A DNA stretch of 64,000 bases, from assembly GCA_025449115.1 (NCBI GenBank), contig JAHLKC010000120.1, forward strand, positions 1-64,000, read 5' to 3'. How positions within the stretch are numbered: position 1 is the first letter of the stretch; each line of letters begins with the position of its first letter. Source of the DNA: Chytridium lagenaria. Taxonomy: Eukaryota; Chytridiomycota; Chytridiomycetes; Chytridiales; Chytridiaceae. Below, piece after piece: positions 43,990 to 53,724 of this stretch. A program made the position numbers and the translations under genes. Below the pieces are notes generated by a model. The model was not told where the DNA came from. It saw only the letters and a program-made list of their open reading frames with translations, and ran no database searches.

Positions 43990-44425
43990 CTGAGGATTGA
44001 ACTTGCGCCGTTTCCTTGCACAAATAAAAGGTATGGGTGTAACATGTTGGAATTGAACCTGTGCCGTTCCTTTCATAAATATAAGGTATGGATGTAAGAA
44101 GTGGGAATTGAACCTATGCCTTTTCCTTTGACAAATATTAGTTAAGGATGGAAAAAGTGGGAATTGAACCCACACCACTTGATTCAAAGACCAAGTGGGA
44201 ATTGAACCTGTGCCTTTTCCTTTGACAAATATTAGTAAAGGATGGACAAAGTGGGAATTGAACCCACACCACTTCATTCAAAGACCAAGTGGGAATTGAA
44301 CCTGTGCCTTTTCCTTTGACAAATACTTGTTAAGGGTGGAAAAAGTGGGAATTGAACCCACACCATTTCCTTCCAAGACCAAAAAGGTGGCGCCTTCCCA
44401 ATTTGACCATGTCTTTAATGTGTTA
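43990..44425 (-). repeat. Array of tRNA T-arm / B-box copies with one degenerate tRNA-Leu-like gene
   Basis: GGTTCAATTCC (minus strand), which fits the pol III B-box consensus GGTTCRANNCC, occurs seven times (near 44,049, 44,104, 44,159, 44,199, 44,254, 44,292, 44,348) and once degenerate near 43,995. Spacing is 38-56 bp. The last copy (44,341-44,418) extends to a tRNA-Leu-like D-arm (TGGTCAAATTGGGAAGGCGCC), but the acceptor stem and anticodon arm do not pair properly. The array seems to have grown by duplication of the 3' half of a tRNA gene. Confidence 0.7.
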
Positions 44426-44504
44426 ATTACTTTTTAACATTTAAGTTAGTATATATACATAGAAACGTCTAAAAACCCGATCCCGATCAACAGCAACAGA
44501 AAAC

Positions 44505-45290
44505 CTCGATCCAAATTCTTTGGGGGGATTTGAGAATTTCTGATGATGTTTTGCAAGTGGGGTAGAGTGGGTTGTGATGGTGCCTCTGGGCTCACACTAT
44601 CTTTTGTAAGCTCTCACACCACTTGTACCATTGTGTCCTGGGTATCTCATGATGCCTAGGATATCCCTATGGACATCTGCCTGGGAAAAAGGATTAGTGT
44701 GGGTTCATTGAGCCTGATCACTCCTCTTCCCCCATTTGCAATCACATCAGTTTCTCTGCACCTCTTTATCATAATGGTTAGCACTTCTCCCCTTCCCCTT
44801 CTTCATCTACTCCTCTTTACTGCCTCCTCTTGGCTGCTGGCAGCCAAGGGGCCTCTTGATCACTACTTGATTAAGAGGCTATTATGTGTAACACTCAGAC
44901 CATGGTCTTTCTGAGGGTTGCACAGACTCTCATTAATTAATTCTATTATCTTTATTAACTTATTCTTTACCACTTTATTATTTTTTTATACACACAGAGC
45001 AGTGCCTCGACGACGCATTGTTTTTCTGTTGGTAGTTTGTTTTAGCTCTGTGTGTGTTATTAACTCATTTCTCTTTCTTTTTCTTTTGTTTTTATCACAT
45101 ATAGTACCCCATATCTCTCGATGACCACCAGGGGCTTAAAGATTCAAAAGAACCAAAGTGACGGTGCACATGAATGCTGTGTCATAGCTGCCATGGAGTC
45201 CGTAGCAGGGAGCTCTTTGCAGAAATGCAGTCTCTCTGACAAAATCTTTCTTACTATTATGTTTTTTTTATGCTTTATAATAACTTTGTA
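44505..45290 (+). repeat. Duplicated non-coding unit X, copy 1
   Basis: Shares long blocks (over 90% identical by eye, for example GAGTGGGTTGTGATGGTGCC) with 48,930-49,910. Conserved pairing arms AAGTGGGGTAGAG / CTCTCACACCACTT at 44,554-44,566 and 44,611-44,624. Conserved blocks are separated by pyrimidine-rich, less conserved stretches with CAG or TAG ends that resemble introns. No conserved protein frame. It may be a structured RNA gene or a dispersed repeat. The 3' end runs straight into the satellite below. Confidence 0.55.
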
Positions 45291-47862
45291 ATAAATTCGG
45301 AATTTAAATTCCATCTTTACTTAATTCGAGTTTTTCCTCTTTACTTAATTCGAGATTTTAAATCTTTATGTAATAAATTTGGAATTTTAAATAGCTCTTT
45401 ACTTAATTCGGAGTTTTTATATGTCTATATTTAATTCGAGTTTTTATATCATTATGTAATAAATTCGGAATTTTAATTCCATCTTTACTAAGTTCGAGTT
45501 TTCCTCTTTACTTAATTCGAGATTTTAAATCTTTATGTAATAAATTCGGAATTTAAAATAGCTCTTTACTTAATTCGAGTTTTTATGTGTCTATATTTAA
45601 TTTGAGTTTTATATCTTTATGTAATAAATTCAGAATTTTAATTCCATCTTTACCAAGTTCGAGTTTTTCCTCTTTACTTAATTCGAGGTTTTAAATCTTT
45701 ATGTAATAAATTCGGAATTTTAAATAGCTCTTTACTTAATTCGAGTTTTTATATGTCTATATTTAATTCGAGTTTTTATATCATTATGTAATAAATTTGG
45801 AATTTTAATTCCATCTTTACTAAGTTCGAGTTTTTCCTCTTTACTTAATTCGAGATTTTAAATCTTTATGTAATAAATTCGGAATTTTAAATAGCTCTTT
45901 ACTTAATTCGAGTTTTATGTGTCTATATTTAATTTGAGTTTTTATATCTTTATGTAATAATTCAGAATTTTAATTCCATCTTTACCAAGTTCGAGTTTTT
46001 CCTCTTTACTTAATTCGAGGTTTTAAATCTTTATGTAATAAATTCGGAATTTTATATAGCTCTTTACTTAATTCGAGTTTTTATATGTCTATATTTAATT
46101 CGAGTTTTTATATCTTTATGTAATAAATCGGAATTTTAATTCCATCTACTGTTCGAGTTTTTCCTCTTTACTTAATTCGAGATTTTAAATCTTTATGTAA
46201 TAAATTCGGAATTTTAAATAGCTCTTGACTTAATTCGAGTTTTTATATGTCTATATTTAATTCGAGTTTTTATATCTTTATGTAATAAATTCGGAATTTT
46301 AATTCCATCTTTACTAGGTTCGAGTTTTTCCTCTTTACTTAATTCGAGTTTTAAATCTTTATGTAATAAATTCGGAATTTTAAATAGCTCTTTACTTAAT
46401 TCGAGTTTTTATATGTCTATATTTAATTCGAGTTTTTATATCATTATGTAATAAATTGGAATTTTAATTCCATCTTTACTAAGTTCGAGTTTTTCCTCTT
46501 TACTTAATTCGAGATTTTAAACTTTATGTAATAAATTCGGAATTTTAAATAGCTCTTTACTTAATTCGAGTTTTTATGTGTCTATATTTAATTCGAGTTT
46601 TTATATCTTTATGTAATAAATTCGGAATTTTAATTCCATCTTTACTAAGTTCGAGTTTTTCCTCTTTACTTAATTCGAGTTTTAAATCTTTATGTAATAA
46701 ATTCGGAATTTTATATAGCTCTTTACTTAATTCGAGTTTTTATATGTCTATATTTAATTCGAGTTTTTAAATCTTTATGTAATAAATTCGGAATTTTAAA
46801 TATCTTTACTTATTTCGAGTTTTTATATTTCTTAATTCGAGTTTTTAAATCTTTATGTAATAAATTCGGAATTTTAATTCATTTCTTTACTAATTCAAGT
46901 TTTTTTATACTTAATTCGAGATATTAAATCTTTAAATAATAAATTCGGAATTTTAAATAGCTCTTTACTTATTTCGAGTTTTTATATTTCTATATGTAAT
47001 TCGAGTTTTTATATCTTTATTTTATATCTTTATGTAATAAATTCAGAATATCAAATAGCATTTTTATACTTAATTCGAGTTTTTATATAGCTATTTTATA
47101 TCTTTAAATAATAAATTCGGAATTTTAAATAGCTCTTTACTAAATTCGAGTTTTTATATCTTTGTACTGAATTCGAGTTTTAGATCTTTATGTAATGAAT
47201 TTGGAATTATAAATAGCTCTTTACTTAATTCGAGTTTTTATATTTCTATATTTAATTCGAGTTTTTATATCTTTTTATTATAAAATCGGAATTTTAAATA
47301 GCTCTTCACTTTTTTCAAGTTTTTATATCTTTATACTTAATTCGAGTTTTTATATCTTTATAAATTCAGAATTATAAATTGCTCTTTACTTAATTCGAGG
47401 TTTTTATCTGTCTATATTAAATTCGAGTTTTTATATCTTTATGTAATAGAATCGGAATTTTAAATAACTCTTTACTAATTTCGAATTTTTATATCTTTAG
47501 ACTGAATTTGATATTTAAATCTTTATGTAATAAATTCGAAATTATAAATAGCTTTTTACTTAATAACAGTTTTTATATTTCTATACTTAAAGTCAGAATT
47601 TTAAATAGCTCTTTACTTTTTCGAGTTTTACTTAATTCGAGTTTCTATATCTTTATTTTAAATCTTTATGTAATAAATTCAGATTATTTAATAGCATCTT
47701 TATACTTAATTCGAGTTTTTATATATTAATTTTATATCTTTACATAAAATTCGGAATTTGAAATAGCTCTTTACTAAAATTGATTTTTAATATCTTTATA
47801 CTGAACTCGAGTTTTTAGATCTTTATGTAATGAATTCGTAATTATAAATAGCTCTTTACTTA
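45262..47862. repeat. AT-rich tandem satellite, 166-bp monomer with dimeric higher-order repeat
   Basis: ATTCCATCTTTAC recurs near 45,309, 45,477, 45,642, 45,809, 45,975, 46,139 and 46,305, a period of 164-168 bp. Each monomer holds about six sub-units of 25-33 bp built on TTTACTTAATTCGAGTTTTT. Alternate monomers share marker variants (ACCAAG/GAGGTTTT/CATTATG versus ACTAAG/GAGATTTT/ATGTGTCT), giving a dimer of about 332 bp. From about 46,780 rightwards the order decays. No coding content. Confidence 0.9.
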
Positions 47863-47864
47863 AT

Positions 47865-50800
47865 TGTGTGCGGCAGGTGATCTGGTGGCGCACCGCGCTA
47901 TAATTCAATAATGACTTTATCACTGAATCATCTACTTTAAAGGATACAGGTGTAATACTCAAAATAAAAACACTGCCAAAAGAAAGGAACGTCTAGTTTA
48001 AATGAAGTAAACGTCTAGTCCAAAAAAAATAAAATTTGGGAGACAAAGTTGGCCGGCCGGCCAATTTTGCTTCCACCACTCAGATATCCTAAGCTTCTAG
48101 TCACTATCGTGTTGATTACATTTCATTACAACAATTTCAATAAATGGGGTTATTCTATTACTTTAATTTGCAGGGCTGGTGATTGGGTCGCTCGTTGACT
48201 ATAATTAAACAATTACTTTATAACTTAATCATTCACTTTTAAGGGTACACGTGTAGTAGTCAAAAGAAAAGAACGTCAAGTCAAAAGAAAAGAATGTCTA
48301 CTTAAGATAAATCAAAAAAATAAAAACTTTGGGAGACATACTTGGCCGGCCGGCCAATTTTGCTTCCACCACTCGGATATCGTTAGCTTAGGGTCACTAT
48401 CTTGTTGATTACATTTCATTCACAAATTTTTTAATACATGGGGGTTATTCTATTACTTTAATGTGCGCGGCTGATGATCAGGTCGCTTGTCAACTATAAT
48501 TTAATAATTTCTTTATAACTTAATCATTCACATTTAAGGATACACGTGTATTGGTCATAACAAAAACATGTCTAGTCAAAAGAAAATAACGTCTAGTTAA
48601 AATAAATTAACGTCTAGTCAAAAAAATTAAATAAGGGTGGAGACAAAGTTGGCCGGCCGGGCAATTTTTCTCCCACCACTTTAATATTGTTTGCTTCTAG
48701 TCACTATTGTTTAAATTACATTTCATTACAACATTTTGAATAAATGGAGTTTTTCTTTTACTTTACTGTGCGCGGCTGGTGATCAGGTCGCTTGGACGCG
48801 CTAAATGGCGCGCCGTGTTATTTAGATTTCACGCATCTAAAGCATTTACACGAATTGTCAAGGAAAAAGGAAAAAAAAAAATCTACTATATATTTATTAC
48901 TTTCAATCCTTTCGATCTGTTTCTACTAGAAATTTCGATCCAAATTTTTTTTGGGGGCGTTTGAGAATCTCTGATGTTGTTTCGCAAGTGGGGGAGAGTG
49001 GGTTGTGATGGTGCCTCTGGGCTCTCACTATCTTTTGCAAGCTCTCACACCACTTGTACCCTTGTGTCCTGGGTATCTCACGATGCCTAGGATATCCCTA
49101 GGGACAACTGCCTGGGAAAAAGGATAGTGTTGGTTCGTTGAGCCTGAACACTCCTCTTCCCCCACTGGCGATCACATCAGTCTCTTCTTGTTCCCGACTC
49201 TTTATTATAATGGTCAGCACTCCTCCCCTTCCCCTCCTCTTCTTTTACTACCTCCTCTTTCGCCGCCTGCCGCCAGAGGGCCTCTTGATCAGTAGCTGAT
49301 CATGGGACTCTGATGGTATAGCGTGTGTAACACTCAGACCATGGTCCTTCTGAATGTTGCACAGACTCTCGTTAATTACTCTTTCTCTTCTTGTTAACTT
49401 TGTCTCTAACCACTCTTTTTTTTTTTTATCTATCCCTCACAGTGTCTCGTCGACCACAAAGGGGCTTCTCGACTCATGGACTTGCAGTGATTGCGGTACG
49501 GCAGTGCCTCGACAGCCTTGACAGCTACCAAGAAACGATAAAGAATCAACTTACTTGGCATTTGTTAGAACAACATCGAGTTCAAAGGTACTTGCTCTCT
49601 TTACTTTGATCTTTTCTTGTATGCGTTTACTCTCGGAAGGTTGTTGTTTTTATTTTTGCATAGATTGTGTTATTAATTTTTTCTTTACTTTTCTTGTTGT
49701 TTGCCATCACGCGCAGTATCCCCCATTTTTTGACGACCGCCATTCAAAACCACAAAGAACCAAAGTGACGGTGGACGTGAATGCTGCAACAGAGCTGAAA
49801 CGGAGTCCGTAGCAGAGAGCACCTTGCAGAAATGTAGTCTCTCTGACAACATCTATTTTCCTTTGACGTTGTTTTTTGATGGGTTTACTTTATAATGATT
49901 TTGTAATATATTTACATCTTTAATTAACATCTCTACTTTTTAACAGTTTTTTCTTTTTATTGTGTTTGACTGGGGTCGCGGCACTAAATATATGTGAAGA
50001 CCATGATCCAGTTCATGTTATAAAAGGCCAAAACGTCTAGTAAAAAAAATTAACGTCTAGTCAAAAAAAAAAAATAAGGGTGGGAGACAAAGTTGGCCGG
50101 CCGGCCAATTTTGCTCTAATCACTTTGATATTGTTTGCTTCTTTGCTTCTAGTCACTATCGTGTCGATTCCATTAAAAATGGGGGTTTTTTCATTACAAT
50201 AATGTGTGGCAGTAGGTGATGGGTGGTGCGTCGACTATAATTAAATAATAACTTTATAATGTAACCATTTACGTTTAAGGGTAAACGGGTAATGGTCAAA
50301 ATAAAAGAACGTCTAGTAAAAAGAGTAAATGCTACTCAAAAAAAAAAAAAATAGGGGTGGGAGACAAAATTGGCCGGCCGGCCAATTTTGCTCTAATCAC
50401 TTTATATTGTTTGCTTCTTTCATTCTAATCACTATCGTGTCGATTCCATTAAAAATGGGGTGTTTTTCATTACAATAAAGTGCTCGGCAAGTGATCGGGT
50501 CGCGTGTCGACTATGATTCAATAATGACTTTATAATTAATCATTCACTTTAAGGGTAACGGGTAATGGTCAAAATAAAAGAACGTCTAGTCAAAATAAAA
50601 GAATCTAGTAAAAAGAAGTAAACGTCTACTCAAAAAAAAAAAAAAAAATAGGGTGTGGGAGACAAGAATTGGCCGGCCGGCCAATTTTGCTCTAATCACT
50701 TTCATATTGTTTGCTTCTTTGCTTCTAGTCACTATCGTGTCGATTCCATTAATAAATGGGGTGTTTTTCATTACAATAATGTGTGCGGCAGGTGATGGGG

Positions 50801-50880
50801 TGGCGCGTCAACCATAATGAAACCATAACTTTATAAGGTAATCATTCACTTTGAAGGGTATATGGGTAATGTTTTACTTT
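47865..50880. repeat. 300-bp satellite with a GGCCGGCC palindrome, split by unit X copy 2
   Basis: The 16-bp palindrome TTGGCCGGCCGGCCAA occurs at about 48,049, 48,342, 48,649 (one base changed), 50,093, 50,370 and 50,669. Around it are shared flanks: GTGATCAGGTCGC, an ACTATAATT-rich stretch, repeated ACGTCTAGTC motifs, A-runs, and AGTCACTATCGTG. Unit length is 277-307 bp. Between the third and fourth copies about 1.14 kb (unit X copy 2) is inserted. Confidence 0.88.
48930..49910 (+). repeat. Duplicated non-coding unit X, copy 2
   Basis: Second copy of X, interrupting the GGCCGGCC satellite. It keeps the pairing arms (48,985-48,998 and 49,042-49,055) and the conserved block ending TAGTCTCTCTGACAA. 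It has an extra middle block (about 49,440-49,590, CTCACAG acceptor-like start) that copy 1 lost or never had. Small open stretches here (49,391-49,812) differ between copies and are not taken as coding. Confidence 0.55.
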
Positions 50881-52585
50881 TTTATTAAAGATTACCACTT
50901 TGATTAGATTTCAAAGTTCATGTTGTGATTAATGATATCATCAACAAACGCGTAGGTTGCCATGGCATTGTAGGCTTGGGCGGATATCGATAAAGCCATT
51001 GTACATCTCTGGTTCCTTATGCCCTTCCCTTCCTCATTTCCCGCTTTCGATCCCAGTCGTGTTTGCAAGTTCCATGAGCCTCATCAGTCCGCCATATCCA
51101 GAACAAGTTGTGCCGTAGTCGAAAGTATACCCCAAAATCGACAATGTAGAAAAACCATCTTTGGTGGTGTTTAGGGTCTCCTTTGGTCCTAGTCTCTTCA
51201 GAATACGTTGTTGCATATCCACCAGCATATAAAAGATTTACTGATGCGTTTTAACCCTGCCTTCTTGTGTCTTTTTTATTCCATGTTAACATCGACAACT
51301 TAGTTGATTGAAATATCTTTATAGCCTCATTCACCATAGCGTCTTTATCTACATGGCACTCGTTTTCAAGACCAATGGATGCAAATGCCTCCCAGCTAAA
51401 GAATGACTGCCATTGCCTCCAGTGCCGGCAATGACACCTTGTAGACTGATGAGCGGCTTGCCGAAAGGAGCTGAGACGGCTATGCCAGGATGGGAGAACA
51501 ACCCGTTTATTGACGACAAGAACAAGACTCAGAAAGGCAGTATACTAAATGGTAAGCGACAAAAGAACATGACGCAACTATAATACATTAAGATAGAGCA
51601 ATTTCGACGATTCAAGGAACGTACGGCAAAATCCCCCTGTGCTTAATGATACTGTTCATAGTATCCAAAGACCAAGAAGTGCGTTACATACAGCAGAAAC
51701 TTAGCAATGGAGGAATGAACTGGAAGCTCCGGCGTTCCGTCCTCTCTCTTCTTAGTGAAGATACTATAACGCAGCTTCTATCTTCGGTTTCCACAGGCGT
51801 GAAAACACGTTGTGGGTTCGACAAAACTTATGTTATGACGGAGTTTGACAGCTACATAGGGAGGACTATATGTAAGTAACGCGAAACTATTTGAAAGATA
51901 GAATAATAAGGAATTCCCGTCACGGGAGGAATAATATTGGCTCCCGTCACGGGAGGATGAATCGTCGCGGGGGAAAGAATGACGGCTCCCGTCACGGGAT
52001 TAGCGATTCTAGGGATGTGAATTGGGGTGAAACTTTTGGGAGATGAAAGCTACAACTTACATTGGAAGGTAACATCGCTGGAGAAAGAAGCTCCTGTCGC
52101 ACAAGTGCAACGAACATAAGGTTTTCAGACCTGCAAAAATGTTTTACGGAACAGACATGTGGCAGCTTGAAATATTAATGTTGATAGGAAAGGAAAACAA
52201 AAGTGAAGGATTGTCAAACTTTAGATCGCAGTTTAGCATTCAGTTATTGAAGTATCTACCGTAAAGTGAAGACAAGTTATTATAACAGCACAAGGCAAAA
52301 CGAGATTACAACGCCAACGTGAAAAGATACCAAGATGCAACCACCAGGTTGGTTTGCCGCCTCTAGGCGCGACAATGGAGACCCTTTTATAAAGGTATAC
52401 GACGGACGTGATAATATCATCAGTCCGGATAAAATTCAAAGCCTTCCGGTTCTCAACCTGCAGGAAGACTACCGCTTACATGCAAGCGGCGTTATTTTGG
52501 TTGGGATTTCCATCAATGTTACAGACGGGAAATTGGCGCTGATAGTCAACATGTTGACCCTGATACTTTTATTGAAGGATGGTGA
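50881..52585. other. Region with short unassigned open stretches
   Basis: No gene can be assigned. A minus-strand open stretch at 51,034-51,228 (ILKRLGPKETLNTTKDGFST) and upstream minus-strand residues near 51,300-51,430 may be exons of a decayed gene. Plus-strand stretches at 51,646-51,879 and 52,335-52,590 (FIKVYDGRDNIISPDKIQSL) look protein-like but match nothing I recognise. The second runs into the inverted structure at 52,586. Confidence 0.3.
51916..52000. repeat. Three copies of CCCGTCACGGGA
   Basis: CTCCCGTCACGGGA-type motifs at about 51,916, 51,943 and 51,988, spaced 27 and 45 bp, plus one degenerate GTCGCGGGGG. Each is a near-palindrome (CCCGT-C-ACGGG), possibly protein binding sites. 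Confidence 0.6.
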
Positions 52586-52992
52586 AAGTAATATGTTACC
52601 GACATTTGTGACGTGTTGGGCGAGTTTAAAACCTTTTTGCCTTAACAAAATCCTTACAAAACTTCAAAACTTAAATAAAAAATAAAAAACGTGTAAATAC
52701 GAAGAAAAATAATATATGTATTATAAAAGTCATATAAAGAAAGTGCTCGCAAGAACTAAATTGAAATGTGCAATTGAAGTGGCAGAAATTTTGGGAAGTC
52801 TTTACTTATGCTGCTAAGGCAAAAAGGTTTTAAACTCGCCCAACACAAATGTCGGTAACATATTACTTTTAGTTTTCTTGCGACCACTTTCTTAATATAT
52901 ATGACTTTAATAATACATTTATTATTTTCTTCGTATTTACACGTTTCTTATTTTTTATTTAAGTTTTGAATTTCTGTAAGGATTTCGTTTTT
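52586..52992. repeat. Crossed inverted repeat with A-B-A'-B' order
   Basis: Segment A (about 52,586-52,645, with TGTTGGGCGAGTTTAAAACC) and B (about 52,648-52,760, with AAACTTAAATAAAAAATAA) are followed, after a 55-bp spacer, by A reversed (52,818-52,875) and then B reversed (52,876-52,992). A normal inverted repeat would read B' then A'. The right half is thus an inverted, circularly permuted copy of the left half. Confidence 0.75.
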
Positions 52993-53724
52993 ACTAAGTT
53001 ATGTCCTGATAATTACAAGTTTACTTTCGAATGCTTGACCCTCACGGAGGGACGACAGAAGATGCTTGTTACGGGAGGAGGCTAAGTTACCTTATAGATG
53101 TCATAACGTTTTCGTTTCATTCGTTTATGTTTGGTATTTTTAGATGTTTGTTTAAGATTATATTCATGATTTCTTTTATTTCATATATTTATATGTACTT
53201 CATTAGTACTCCGATCCCCAGTCATTCCTTTTTTACTTCTATATAATTCCTATTAATTACTACTTCAGATGGCGTCACGTGACTTTCAACAAATGCCTTT
53301 ATTTTTAAAAAAATTATTTTGGCCAATCATGTTCTTTGTTGGGTGTGTTTGTCCGAAATCTCGGATACGGGTGGCGCCATTACATTTTATATTTTCCCCT
53401 AATGGACGGGGTTTTACACAAATCCCGCGACTGGGTTTTTTGAACACACAACATTTTCCACGCGCACAAAATAATGCTTTCAGCAAAAAAAGTTACCTCA
53501 CGTTATTCATGAGACAACGATAAGCGCCATGCGGAATTAGATCAATAATTAAATTGAAGAACATGAGAGGAAGCAGGGTCAATAAAAAAAAGGCAAAGGA
53601 AACTTTTAACGCAAATGTAAAACTGAGATAGAATACGAATTTTGTGAACTTGCGAAAAGAAATAAAATAAAGCAAAAGCACAATTAGTTTGGTTGGATAA
53701 ATAAAGTGAAAGTGTCGCGGGGTG
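52993..53724. other. Intergenic region downstream of the glycosyltransferase gene
   Basis: AT-rich. An open stretch of 84 codons on the plus strand (53,269-53,523) and its antisense are mixed and unconvincing. GGCGTCACGTGACTTT near 53,271 contains an E-box-like CACGTG. Nothing else seen. Confidence 0.4.

Noticed and set aside
43990..44425. CRISPR array
   Set aside because: The repeats are short, spacing varies, spacers are themselves repeated, and the repeat is a tRNA T-arm; the sequence is eukaryotic.
44341..44425. Functional tRNA-Leu gene
   Set aside because: D-arm and T-arm are recognisable, but the acceptor stem does not pair and the anticodon arm is short.
46576..46770. Open frame in the AT-rich satellite
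   Set aside because: It is a by-product of the repeat, with repeated residue blocks and no start context.
53269..53523. 84-codon plus-strand open frame downstream of the glycosyltransferase
   Set aside because: A similar-length frame exists on the other strand, and neither has recognisable features.
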